A stretch of 8,836 nt of DNA from Spirulina sp. DLM2.Bin59 (GCA_007693875.1 RECT01000162.1:1-8836), one strand, 5' to 3'. Positions 1-7,012 are shown, counted from the stretch's first letter. Made by a program: numbers and translations. Notes: generated from the letters alone by a model not told the origin.

Positions 1-1118
1 TAGAGCGATCGCGTATAGAGCATCTCCGGACTATTGCGGTTAAAATCCACCATCGCCGCCGTCGTGCCATCGGGGGAAAAATCCAACACCATGCCAAACT
101 GCGCTAAAAAGTCCAATGGCTCCGCCCCCGGTTCTAAGGACAGCAAGGCAATCCCCTCCCCTTGGGCCATGGCAATCAAGGCATTATCCGGCGCAATTTG
201 GAACATTCCCCCCGGTTGATTTTCCAAGGGTTTGGGATCCCGTCCCTGCCGTAATAACCAGAGACCCACATCCGTCGGATTTTCGCGGCTAATCCGTTGG
301 GCCACGATGATCGTGCCATCGGCAGAAAGGTCGAAATTGAGCAATTGGTGGGTTTCATTGTCGAGAACCAGACTCACCTGACCCGCCGCCTGAGGGGGCC
401 GCTCTTGGGGATCTAGGGCGAGGGATACCCCCGTGGTGACGCGATAGAGTTGCTGCTCTAACAAACTGTTGCGGGTGCTGCTGTTATCAAGGGCCGTGAA
501 CAAAATCGACTGGCCATCGGGGTAGGGATGAAACTCCGTCACCACCAGGTTAGGGGGGGTGAGGAGGGTTTTGCGCTGTTGGGTGAGGTTGTAGAGCACC
601 AATCGCCCCGCCTCTTCCCGCTCCAAACCAATGTAGGCAAAAATGCGATCGGGGGTGCGAAACACCGCTTCAAAGGGCTGCATTTCCTGCCCTAACTCAT
701 TGCTGCCGCGAAATTTTTCCTGGGCATCCTGGAGATTGATCTGGTAGCGATCGCCATAGGGGGCAGGAAAATTCAACGTATAGGCCAAGCGACGGCCCGC
801 CCAACTCAATCGCCCCGGGAGAGGATCGGTGATCTCCGGTTTATCGGGAATGCTCAGGGTCAGATTCGCCTCCACGCTTTGATGATCCATGGGGCGATTA
901 AACTCCAAGACAAAGGCATTATCCGCCGCCCGAATCACCTCATTGTCCCAACTAAATTGGGCCACCTTCGGGCGGGTATCCACCCAACAGCGATCGCCCT
1001 GACAAATATTGCCACTGAGCAACAGCAACAACACGAGGATGAACAGCCCCAAGATGGAGGCGATCGCCGCCAGATCAATGGGAAATAAGTTAGGAGAAAA
1101 CTTGTCAGGCTTGAGCAT
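1..1118 (-). CDS. Membrane-anchored Ig-like plus beta-propeller protein, C-terminus beyond the window
   Basis: The reading frame is open from an ATG at 1118 to the left edge (372 codons plus two bases), so the protein is partial. Residues about 15-36 form one strongly hydrophobic helix, likely an uncleaved anchor, with Cys39 and Cys44 just after it. Residues about 50-155 resemble a bacterial Ig-like (Big_5/SbsA) domain: an FNRPMD motif near 73-78 followed by beta-rich sequence. From about 158 on there are repeated blades with a 'PDG' signature (YPDGQSILF, SADGTIIVA, SPDGTTAAM), as in TolB/WD40-like propellers. The rest of the protein would therefore lie outside the cytoplasmic membrane. It follows the TIGR03943 gene by 13 bp and is probably co-transcribed with it. 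No good Shine-Dalgarno is visible. Function is unknown; a binding or scaffold role is inference. Confidence 0.8.
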   Translation of the reverse strand, partial: MLKPDKFSPNLFPIDLAAIASILGLFILVLLLLLSGNICQGDRCWVDTRPKVAQFSWDNEVIRAADNAFVLEFNRPMDHQSVEANLTLSIPDKPEITDPLPGRLSWAGRRLAYTLNFPAPYGDRYQINLQDAQEKFRGSNELGQEMQPFEAVFRTPDRIFAYIGLEREEAGRLVLYNLTQQRKTLLTPPNLVVTEFHPYPDGQSILFTALDNSSTRNSLLEQQLYRVTTGVSLALDPQERPPQAAGQVSLVLDNETHQLLNFDLSADGTIIVAQRISRENPTDVGLWLLRQGRDPKPLENQPGGMFQIAPDNALIAMAQGEGIALLSLEPGAEPLDFLAQFGMVLDFSPDGTTAAMVDFNRNSPEMLYTRSL

Positions 1119-1131
1119 AGGGTTTAAAACT

Positions 1132-1896
1132 TTAAAACTCGTAGGGGTCACGAGGGGTGGGGATCGTCTCAATCTCCTCCGCCACAATCACCAACTGACG
1201 ACGATTATCAAATTCTCCCGTCGCCATCCGCCCCTGCACCTGGAGCCAAGTATCTTGGGGATATTCCTCCCGATCCGTCTTTAACTGCACCGGCAGGCCG
1301 ATCGGGTAAGCATCCACGGCACAGCAGGAAATCACAAACCGTGAAATGAGCAAATAATTGGACGGTAACGTCGGCGAATGGATCACAAATCCCTTTAAAT
1401 CCACCCCTTGATCCCGATAGGCATCGGGTTCGGGATAGGCATTCAGCGTCCGCACCCAATCTAACAGGGAACGCTCTTCCGGGGGAATCGGATTATAAAA
1501 GGATTGGGCTTCCATGCGGGTATAGGGCAGGGACTCATTGACCCCCCGTTGTAATGCCGTATCACTGGCGAGAATGGCGGGGGGAATGACGAACCCCAAA
1601 ACCGCTGCCCCCAACAGTAGCCCTGCCCCCAACCCCGGCGGAAATAACGTCACATGCTGCAAGGGGCCATCATTGACCCCCGTGCGACGGCGATAGATTA
1701 AATGTTTGGCCCGCAAACTACTCAAGACCAAAAACACTGCCCCAGCGGCTAAAACCAAAAGGTTGTAGTTGGGGTGAATTAATAATTGCAATTGGCCACT
1801 GACGTAAAACTTGAGGAGTAACGCTCCCCATTGGAAGAGCGCCAACACATCAAGCCAGGGCAACAGTTGAGGGTAGAGCCGTTTGAGGCGGATCAT
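1132..1896 (-). CDS. TIGR03943 family putative permease subunit (DUF1980, YcgQ-like)
   Basis: This 254-residue protein has hydrophobic segments near residues 14-32, 43-60 and 88-110, then a soluble C-terminal domain. That domain carries a conserved-looking block, RFVISCCAVDAYPIG (residues 186-200) with the Cys191-Cys192 pair, and a later LQVQGRM stretch. This layout fits TIGR03943/DUF1980, whose members sit next to UPF0718 permeases (the YcgQ/YcgR pair in Bacillus). Here the permease gene ends 16 bp upstream, which supports the assignment. The family's biochemical role is not established. The paired cysteines, with the CECG motif of the permease, suggest thiol or metal(loid) chemistry, but that is inference. 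The ATG at 1896 directly precedes the hydrophobic N-terminus; no strong ribosome-binding site is seen. Confidence 0.85.
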   Translation of the reverse strand: MIRLKRLYPQLLPWLDVLALFQWGALLLKFYVSGQLQLLIHPNYNLLVLAAGAVFLVLSSLRAKHLIYRRRTGVNDGPLQHVTLFPPGLGAGLLLGAAVLGFVIPPAILASDTALQRGVNESLPYTRMEAQSFYNPIPPEERSLLDWVRTLNAYPEPDAYRDQGVDLKGFVIHSPTLPSNYLLISRFVISCCAVDAYPIGLPVQLKTDREEYPQDTWLQVQGRMATGEFDNRRQLVIVAEEIETIPTPRDPYEF

Positions 1897-1912
1897 GGTA
1901 GCACCAAGAGGT

Positions 1913-2950
1913 TCAGAAAAAGTAAGTATAGGATAGCGTTAACAGTAGGGTTAACTGCCCCGCAATCAGGAAGAGATAGGCAATCACCCGGGGTTTGAAA
2001 ATCGAAAGGAGCAAGCCAATGGCCTTGAGATCCACCATGGGCCCAAACACCATAAAGGCCAACAGTGAGCCGGTGGTAAACGTCGAGGCAAAGGCCAGGA
2101 CAAAAAAGGCATCGACGGTGGAGCAGATGGAAATCACCGCCGCCAGTAACATCATTGCCAAAATTGAAGTCAGGGGCCCCTGCCCCAAACTCACCACCAA
2201 TTCACGGGGGGCGACCACTTGAATGGCAGCGGCGATCGCACTCCCCAACACCAGCATCCCCCCCAACTCCCGCAATTCCTGCACCATGTTATCCATGAAC
2301 AGCCGGAAATTTTGGGCGGAAAACCGTTTAATCGGGGTTGGGGGCGTAAAATCTGCGGGGGTGGCGGTTTCCAACCGCAGGGGCGAGCCACTTTGACCCA
2401 AGAGATAGGTCCCCGATTGCAACAGGGCAGGCTGTTCGGGGGCTTGGCGCACCTGTAATCGGTAGAGAACCCGTTTGGCCAGTTCCGGCTGCATCATCGG
2501 CCGGGGATCTTTTTGAAAACTGAAAATCACCCCCACCACCGTCGCAATAATCAAACAAAACACAATCCGCAGCACCACCACCTGGGGCTGATCCCGAAAG
2601 GCCACCCAGGTTGCCCAGATCACAATGGGGTTAATCGTCGGTGCGGCTAAGAGAAAACCAATGGCCACGGATGTGGGCGCACCTTGGGTGAGCAACCGCC
2701 GCGCCACCGGCACATTGCCACATTCACACACCGGAAAGAGAAAACCCACAAAACTGCCAAATAGTGATCCCAACACCGGATTTTGGGGCATCCGGGAAAT
2801 GAGTTGCTGCTCATCGACAAAAAAGAGCAGCGCACTGGACAGCAAAATCCCCAAGAGCAAAAAGGGCAAGGCTTCCACCAACAAGCTCGTAAAGAGCGTG
2901 AAGGCACTATGTAATTGACTCAATGTGAGGGCATTTGACAATGGATTCAT
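1913..2950 (-). CDS. UPF0718/ArsP_1-type membrane permease
   Basis: Polytopic membrane protein of 345 residues with about eight hydrophobic segments in two halves, separated by a hydrophilic loop at about 146-215. Each half carries a family hallmark: FPVCECGNVPVARR (about 72-85, Cys75 and Cys77), followed by LAAPTINPIV, in the first half, and CSTVDAFF (276-283), followed by VFGPMVDLK, in the second. This is the PF03773 permease family, which includes ArsP exporters of organoarsenicals and the YcgR partner of YcgQ. The substrate here cannot be read from sequence. The ATG at 2950 was chosen because family-like sequence begins there (MNPLSNALTLSQL). An in-frame ATG at 3010 would add 20 residues that do not look like the family. 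Probably the first gene of a three-gene operon. Confidence 0.88.
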   Translation of the reverse strand: MNPLSNALTLSQLHSAFTLFTSLLVEALPFLLLGILLSSALLFFVDEQQLISRMPQNPVLGSLFGSFVGFLFPVCECGNVPVARRLLTQGAPTSVAIGFLLAAPTINPIVIWATWVAFRDQPQVVVLRIVFCLIIATVVGVIFSFQKDPRPMMQPELAKRVLYRLQVRQAPEQPALLQSGTYLLGQSGSPLRLETATPADFTPPTPIKRFSAQNFRLFMDNMVQELRELGGMLVLGSAIAAAIQVVAPRELVVSLGQGPLTSILAMMLLAAVISICSTVDAFFVLAFASTFTTGSLLAFMVFGPMVDLKAIGLLLSIFKPRVIAYLFLIAGQLTLLLTLSYTYFF

Positions 2951-3021
2951 GGACAATTCCGACGGCCATGAAAATGACCCGCAAAGAAAGAACTTATCTA
3001 ACCGATACATTCTAGGCCGAT

Positions 3022-3057
3022 CCTGGCCATTCCTCCGGATCGGGCTGGGGGGCCAGG
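3022..3057. repeat. Inverted repeat CCTGGCC...GGCCAGG upstream of the permease gene
   Basis: CCTGGCC (3022-3028) and GGCCAGG (3051-3057) are perfect 7-bp inverted copies around a 22-nt loop. The structure lies 71 bp upstream of the preferred permease start and would be part of its leader if transcription begins further upstream. It could be a regulatory hairpin or a weak ndk terminator without a U tract. No function is shown. Confidence 0.4.
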
Positions 3058-3062
3058 GGTGA

Positions 3063-3184
3063 ATGGTGCGTCAGGCCGAGTGGATCTGTCAATAGCGTGA
3101 TTGATCCGGTCTGACGCACCCTGAGCCGTAGCGTCGGTTGTGAGGCTATTTTGCTCCAATGGGTGAATCAATCTGACGCACCAT
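3063..3184. repeat. 122-bp non-coding element with 12-bp inverted ends and an internal third copy
   Basis: ATGGTGCGTCAG (3063-3074) and CTGACGCACCAT (3173-3184) are perfect inverted copies that bound the element. A further copy of the core, CTGACGCACC, lies inside at 3111-3120, so both a 56-bp and a 122-bp palindromic fold are possible. Between 3083 and 3107 a smaller interrupted inverted repeat is visible (GATCTGTCAAT against ATTGATC). The element begins 6 bp past the ndk stop codon and lies upstream of the permease operon. I see no open frame, transposase or clear target-site duplication. It could be a small non-autonomous repeat, a terminator-like structure or an operator array. Confidence 0.6.
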
Positions 3185-3190
3185 CCGCAT

Positions 3191-3640
3191 CTATTCGCAG
3201 AGCCAGGGCTTACTGTGGGTTTCCCAGGTGACGAGTTCGGCTTCCGAAAACCAGAGGCCAATTTCCCGCTGGGCAGTTTCGATCGCATCGGAACCATGGA
3301 TCAGGTTGCGGCCCACCTCAATACAGAAATCGCCCCGCAATGTACCGGGTTCAGCGGTGAGGGGGTTGGTGGCTCCAATGATTTTTCGGGCAGAAGCCAC
3401 CACGCCTTCCCCTGCCCACACCATGGCCACCACAGGGCTAGAGGTGATGAAATCCACCAAACCCTGGAAAAAAGGCCGCTCTTTGTGGACATCATAATGC
3501 TGCTCGGCTAACTCACGGGACACCGCCATAAACTTCATCCCCACGAGGGTAAACCCCTTGGTTTCAAAGCGTTTGATCACGTCCCCCACTAGCCCCCGTT
3601 GTACGCCGTCGGGCTTGATCATAATAAATGTCCGTTCCAT
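3191..3640 (-). CDS. ndk: Nucleoside diphosphate kinase
   Basis: Cytoplasmic enzyme that moves the gamma phosphate of ATP to other nucleoside diphosphates through a phosphohistidine, balancing NTP and dNTP pools. The 149-residue length is normal for the family. The active-site motif RNLIHGSD places the catalytic histidine at His115. The other expected nucleotide-site residues are present: Lys9 in IKPDG, Tyr49, Phe57, Arg85, Thr91, Arg102 and Asn112. The start at 3640 is fixed by MERTFIMIKPDG and an AAGGAG ribosome-binding site at good distance. The gene stands between the O-methyltransferase (169 bp away) and the permease operon on the same strand; the gaps suggest its own transcript. Confidence 0.98.
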   Translation of the reverse strand: MERTFIMIKPDGVQRGLVGDVIKRFETKGFTLVGMKFMAVSRELAEQHYDVHKERPFFQGLVDFITSSPVVAMVWAGEGVVASARKIIGATNPLTAEPGTLRGDFCIEVGRNLIHGSDAIETAQREIGLWFSEAELVTWETHSKPWLCE

Positions 3641-3647
3641 GCAATCA

Positions 3648-3653
3648 CTCCTT
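3648..3653 (-). promoter_or_regulatory. Ribosome-binding site of ndk
   Basis: AAGGAG on the minus strand, 7 nt before the ndk ATG. It is the only strong Shine-Dalgarno in the window and supports the start at 3640. The other genes show weak or no such motif. Confidence 0.8.
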
Positions 3654-3727
3654 AATGGTTCAATTTGAGCAGTCCAATCGTTAGATTAGCCCATCCCTGA
3701 TCCCCTCCGCTGGATTTCTGCGGCCTG

Positions 3728-3755
3728 GCCCCCTAAATCTGCCAACCTTGGGGGC
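3728..3755 (-). repeat. GCCCCC...GGGGGC inverted repeat between the O-methyltransferase and ndk
   Basis: A perfect 6-bp GC-only stem (3728-3733 with 3750-3755) with a 16-nt loop lies about 55 nt after the O-methyltransferase stop codon. It may help end that transcript, but no U tract follows, so it is described only as a repeat. The rest of the 169-bp gap shows no convincing promoter. Confidence 0.3.
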
Positions 3756-3809
3756 ATGGCATCCAGTTGCAGGATTGATGGGTGGGCGAAAGGTTTTTGG
3801 CGCTACGGG

Positions 3810-4472
3810 TTAACTATCCCGTTTCCGGGCCAGGGTTAAGCCATCCGCCACTGGAATGAGGCTGAGGGTAATCCGTTCATCCCCTTGGAGTTGTTGGTTA
3901 AACCGGCGAATGGCCTCGGTGCGGGCATCCTGATCGGCGGGATCCGCCACCCGCCCCGACCAAAGGACATTATCAACCACCAATAATCCCCCCGGCCGCA
4001 ACAGTTGGAGCGATCGCTCGTAATACTCCAGATAGTTGCGCTTATCGGCATCAATGAAGGCAAAATCAAAGGTTTCCCGCTGGCCCATGGTGAGGAGGCT
4101 ATCGAGGGTTTCCAAGGCTGGGGCAATGCGGAGGTGAATTTTCTCAGCCACCCCCGCCGCTTGCCAGTAACGGCTGGCGATCTGGGTGACTTCGCCATCG
4201 GTATCGCAGGCAATCACCACCCCATCAGGGGGCAGGGCCAAAGCCACCACCAAGGCACTATAGCCGGTAAATACACCAATATCGAGGGTTTTCTTGGCCC
4301 CAATCAGTTCCACCAAAAAGGCCATAAATTGCCCCTGCTCCGGGGCGATTTGCATCCTGGCCATGGGGTGTTGGGTGGTTTCGGCCCGCAGTTCCGTGAG
4401 GATATCCGGTTCCCGCAGGGAAACCTGCTGGAGGTATTCGTAGAGTTGAGGTGTGAGGTTGAGACTTTTCAT
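3810..4472 (-). CDS. SAM-dependent class I O-methyltransferase (SynOMT/catechol-OMT-like)
   Basis: Soluble, probably divalent-cation-dependent methyltransferase of the Methyltransf_3 family. With the chosen start it is 220 residues, as I recall for Synechocystis SynOMT, which methylates phenolic substrates in vitro. Visible motifs are the SAM-binding loop DIGVFTGYSA (64-73), the acidic pair in IDADKRNY (140-147, Asp141 and Asp143) and VDNVLWSG (166-173, Asp167-Asn168), which supply the metal ligands. An N-terminal block ending in MQIAPEQGQF is typical of the group. The ATG at 4472 gives the family-like start MKSLNLTPQLYEYL; an in-frame ATG at 4511 would add 13 residues without family character. 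The gene is divergent from a MetF-like gene. The physiological substrate is unknown. Confidence 0.9.
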   Translation of the reverse strand: MKSLNLTPQLYEYLQQVSLREPDILTELRAETTQHPMARMQIAPEQGQFMAFLVELIGAKKTLDIGVFTGYSALVVALALPPDGVVIACDTDGEVTQIASRYWQAAGVAEKIHLRIAPALETLDSLLTMGQRETFDFAFIDADKRNYLEYYERSLQLLRPGGLLVVDNVLWSGRVADPADQDARTEAIRRFNQQLQGDERITLSLIPVADGLTLARKRDS

Positions 4473-4521
4473 GGCGTGTGAGAGAGCGTCAGCAAATCGA
4501 GGCGGCACCATTGCCCCCCAC

Positions 4522-4527
4522 TATAAT
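4522..4527 (+). promoter_or_regulatory. Possible -10 element for the metF-like gene
   Basis: A perfect TATAAT lies 76 nt before the ATG at 4604. No good -35 hexamer is found at the usual spacing, so this would need an activator or may be chance. The overlapping reverse-strand hexamer TATAGT (4520-4525) could serve the divergent methyltransferase gene only if its start is the inner ATG at 4472. Confidence 0.3.
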
Positions 4528-4533
4528 CCCCGA

Positions 4534-4551
4534 ATCCGGCCAAAACCGGAT
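4534..4551. promoter_or_regulatory. Inverted repeat ATCCGG-N6-CCGGAT in the divergent promoter region
   Basis: Perfect 6-bp arms (4534-4539 and 4546-4551) around CCAAAA. If the TATAAT at 4522 is used, this site would sit at the start of the transcript. It is a candidate operator; no known regulator is recognised. Confidence 0.35.
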
Positions 4552-4562
4552 AACGTTAGAAT

Positions 4563-4583
4563 CAAGAACTCTATTGTTTCTTG
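4563..4583. promoter_or_regulatory. Inverted repeat CAAGAA-N9-TTCTTG before the metF-like gene
   Basis: Perfect 6-bp arms at 4563-4568 and 4578-4583, ending 20 bp before the ATG at 4604. It could be a protein-binding site or a small leader hairpin. With the 4534 repeat it gives two palindromes within 50 bp. Confidence 0.35.
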
Positions 4584-4603
4584 TTAAATCGCCCTAAAAC
4601 TCG

Positions 4604-5494
4604 ATGTCCCGTTTACGCCGTGCCATTGCTGCCCAAGAATTTTTGATTACTGCTGAAGTCATGCCCCCCAAGGGCGGCGATCCCCATCATATGCTGGCCA
4701 TGGCGGCGGGGTTGAAGGGACGGGTGCATAGTGTGAATGTCACCGATGGTAGTCGGGCGGTGTTGCGGATGTCTTCCCTGGCGGCTTCGATGGTGCTCCA
4801 TCAGGCGGGGATTGAGCCGATTTGTCAAATGGCTTGCCGAGATCGCAACCTCATCGGCCTACAAGCGGATCTAATGGGGGCCCATGCCTTGGGCCTCCAC
4901 AATATCCTCGCTTTAACCGGCGACCCGGTGAAGGCCGGCGATCATCCCCAGGCCCGCAGCGTCTTTGATCTCGAATCCGTGCGGCTGTTGAAGTTAATCC
5001 AGCAACTCAATCAGGGGTTTGATGCCAATGGTAAACCCCTCACCGATGGCCATTTAGATCTCCTCGTGGGGGCAGCGGTGGATCCCCAATTGCCCAGTTG
5101 GAGCAGTTTACAACGGCGGTTTGAGCGCAAAGTAGAAGCCGGGGCGCAGTTTTTTCAAAGTCAGTTAATTTGCGATTTTGACCGGTTGGAAAAATTCATG
5201 ACTCAAATTGCAGCGATGGGCGATCGCCCCATCCTGGCGGGGATTTTCCTGCTCAAATCTGCCAAAAACGCCAATTTCATCAACCGCTATGTACCGGGGG
5301 CGAATATCCCCCAGACGATTATCGATCGCCTCGCCGCCGCCGCTGATCCCCTCACCGAGGGGGTGAAGATCGCCGCCGAACAGGTGAAGCTGGCCCAAAA
5401 CCTCTGCCAGGGGGTTCACATGATGGCGGTGCGCCGGGAAGACTTGATCCCGGAAATTCTCGACCGGGCGGGCATTGCCCCCATCGAGGTTTAG
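4604..5494 (+). CDS. metF: Methylenetetrahydrofolate reductase family protein (MetF-like)
   Basis: TIM-barrel flavoenzyme family that reduces 5,10-methylenetetrahydrofolate to 5-methyltetrahydrofolate, the methyl donor for methionine synthesis. At 296 residues it matches the single-domain bacterial MetF. Visible features are ITAEVMPPKG (15-24) with Glu18 where E. coli MetF has its catalytic Glu28, CQMACRDRN (74-82), ILALTGDPV (101-109) with the folate-contacting Asp107, EAGAQFFQSQ (178-187) and GVHMMAV (270-276). No C-terminal regulatory domain is present. The ATG at 4604 is the natural start, about 10 residues before the first conserved strand; no Shine-Dalgarno is seen. It diverges from a SAM-dependent methyltransferase and converges on the mgdA-like gene with a 4-bp overlap. 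The cyanobacterial branch is distant from E. coli MetF, so cofactor preference is uncertain. Confidence 0.88.
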   Translation: MSRLRRAIAAQEFLITAEVMPPKGGDPHHMLAMAAGLKGRVHSVNVTDGSRAVLRMSSLAASMVLHQAGIEPICQMACRDRNLIGLQADLMGAHALGLHNILALTGDPVKAGDHPQARSVFDLESVRLLKLIQQLNQGFDANGKPLTDGHLDLLVGAAVDPQLPSWSSLQRRFERKVEAGAQFFQSQLICDFDRLEKFMTQIAAMGDRPILAGIFLLKSAKNANFINRYVPGANIPQTIIDRLAAAADPLTEGVKIAAEQVKLAQNLCQGVHMMAVRREDLIPEILDRAGIAPIEV

Positions 5495-6912
5495 GGTAGA
5501 GCCGAAATGTTAGCACTGCCGTGAACGGTTTTCACCCATTTAAGCCGCTTGGGACGGATGGCCATGCGGGCGGTGGTGGCGGGCATGACAACGAACCAAT
5601 GGAATAGATAGGTAAAGCCTTGGGCGAAGCTCATCCCAAAGGCGATCGCTTCCTTGAGCGAATTCACAGGACGCACCCGCAACGACCCCACCACCATCCC
5701 CAAGGAGGCGAAGGACACCACCAAAGCCGATAGGGGCATCATCACCGGCAGATGATGGCGCAACACCACCATCAGCAGATCAGGAATCGCCGCCGTGGGC
5801 AAGACATATTGCAGGATGAAGAAACAGATCAGATCCCAGGTTTTCAGCACCCCCATGCGGTTGCGGATGATCAGCCGCCAATAGTCTAAATACCGTTGAT
5901 AACCCCCCTCGGCCCAACGGCTGCGTTGATGCCAGAGGGCTTGGGCACGGGTGACACCTTCTTCGCCAATGGCGGGATCGAGGCAAAAACCAATGTGCCA
6001 GCGATCGAGATGGAGGCGGATCGTTAAATCCAGATCATCGGTAATTGTTTCCTCATTCCAGCCGCCACACCGGGTTAATGCTGCCCGCCGGACAAACTGA
6101 CCATTGCCCCGCAATTCCCCAATGCCGCCAACGGCAATGCGCTGCTGTTGGTAGTAACTATCCAGATACATTTCCACCGCTTGACCCTTGGCCCAAAAGT
6201 TTTCCTCAGGATTGGAAATGGCTTTGCGCACCTGGACGGCTCCCATTTGTTCATCGGCAAAGAGAGGAATCACCCGCCGCAGCAAATCTGGAGCAACGAT
6301 CGCATCGGCATCAAAAACGGCAATAATATCCCGGTCAATTTGTGCCACAGCTTCATTGAGCGCACCGGATTTCCCCCCCCCACCATTGGCGGGGCGGTGG
6401 ATGACCTGGAGTTGGGGAATTTCCACGGCGAGGCGATCGATGATTTCGGGGGTGCGATCGGTGCTATAGTCATCGATTACCCAAACCTCGTAGCGATCGC
6501 GCTCATAGTCCAAGGCGCAAAGTTGCCGCACGAGCCGTTCAATCACCGCCTCTTCATTTTTCGCCGCCACCAATAACGCCACCGTTGGCGCAGTGGCTAA
6601 CGCTGCATCCGTTAGCGGTTCCGGGGCTACATTGGGGCGGGCCAAAACGAGGCGGAGAATATTCACGCCCACCATCCCCGTTAGGGCAACCACCAGCCAA
6701 ATCCCCCAAGACACCAAATGGAGGGCCAGGACAATTCCCCAAACCATCATCAATGCAAAGGCGGCCTTCGTGCGCCGTCCTCCCGTACCCCGAAAAAAAT
6801 CGCTACGGAAGTCGGCTTCTTCAGTTTCGGGATCAGACCAATCGGACAAAATGGCCTCGATGGGATCGAGTTCATCATCAGGATCGGAGTTGTGCCAGGG
6901 GGATCGGGACAT
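5491..6912 (-). CDS. mgdA: Beta-monoglucosyldiacylglycerol synthase-like GT2 glycosyltransferase
   Basis: Membrane GT2 enzyme expected to transfer glucose from UDP-glucose to diacylglycerol, the first step of galactolipid synthesis in cyanobacteria. The 473-residue protein has an acidic N-terminus, two membrane helices (about 50-91), a GT-A domain and three more helices (about 360-446). Catalytic motifs are VAAKNEE (115-121), VIDDYSTD (145-152), the DxD at Asp201-Asp203, TDDLD (291-295) and QRSRW (329-333). GELRGNGQFVRR, GGWNEETITDDLDL and the C-terminal RPKRLKWVKTVH match what I recall of Synechocystis Sll1377 (MgdA). A probable mgdE is divergent next door, which supports the call. A run of nine G residues (coding strand) encodes Gly178-Gly180. 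Its stop codon overlaps that of the metF-like gene. Other GT2 lipid or glucan synthases remain possible. Confidence 0.88.
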   Translation of the reverse strand: MSRSPWHNSDPDDELDPIEAILSDWSDPETEEADFRSDFFRGTGGRRTKAAFALMMVWGIVLALHLVSWGIWLVVALTGMVGVNILRLVLARPNVAPEPLTDAALATAPTVALLVAAKNEEAVIERLVRQLCALDYERDRYEVWVIDDYSTDRTPEIIDRLAVEIPQLQVIHRPANGGGGKSGALNEAVAQIDRDIIAVFDADAIVAPDLLRRVIPLFADEQMGAVQVRKAISNPEENFWAKGQAVEMYLDSYYQQQRIAVGGIGELRGNGQFVRRAALTRCGGWNEETITDDLDLTIRLHLDRWHIGFCLDPAIGEEGVTRAQALWHQRSRWAEGGYQRYLDYWRLIIRNRMGVLKTWDLICFFILQYVLPTAAIPDLLMVVLRHHLPVMMPLSALVVSFASLGMVVGSLRVRPVNSLKEAIAFGMSFAQGFTYLFHWFVVMPATTARMAIRPKRLKWVKTVHGSANISALP

Positions 6913-6940
6913 GGTTTAAGGGGGTAGGGGATAGAGGGTC

Positions 6941-6960
6941 AGGGCTAAAAAGGGCTAAAA
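6941..6960 (-). repeat. Tandem 10-bp repeat AGGGCTAAAA in the mgdA leader
   Basis: Two exact head-to-tail copies of AGGGCTAAAA lie 29-48 bp upstream of the mgdA ATG, within its probable untranslated leader. The role is unknown and it may be a simple duplication. Confidence 0.5.
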
Positions 6961-6989
6961 ATTCAAGGGGCGGGCTTTTTGGATGCCCT

Positions 6990-7012
6990 ATTGTAGCCAA
7001 AAAATGTTACAA
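6990..7012 (-). promoter_or_regulatory. Possible mgdA -10 box overlapped by a TTGTA-N12-TACAA inverted repeat
   Basis: On the minus strand TACAAT (6990-6995) resembles a -10 box and would give a leader of about 70 nt. No good -35 lies at 17 bp. The same place carries perfect inverted arms TTGTA (6991-6995) and TACAA (7008-7012). These start an AT-rich stretch (about 6997-7050) in an otherwise GC-rich region. Spacing does not fit the NtcA (GTA-N8-TAC) or SyCRP1 (TGTGA-N6-TCACA) consensus. Confidence 0.28.

Noticed and set aside
3064..3092. Perfect TTGACA on the minus strand (3087-3092) inside the 122-bp element as a permease promoter
   Set aside because: No -10-like hexamer lies 15-19 bp downstream; the bases there are the GC-rich inverted-repeat arm.
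2998..3297. 99-residue minus-strand open frame spanning the repeat element and the ndk 3' end
   Set aside because: It overlaps ndk in another frame and its sequence comes from the inverted-repeat region; no domain or plausible start.
4005..4481. 158-residue plus-strand open frame
   Set aside because: It lies wholly opposite the O-methyltransferase and shows no family features.
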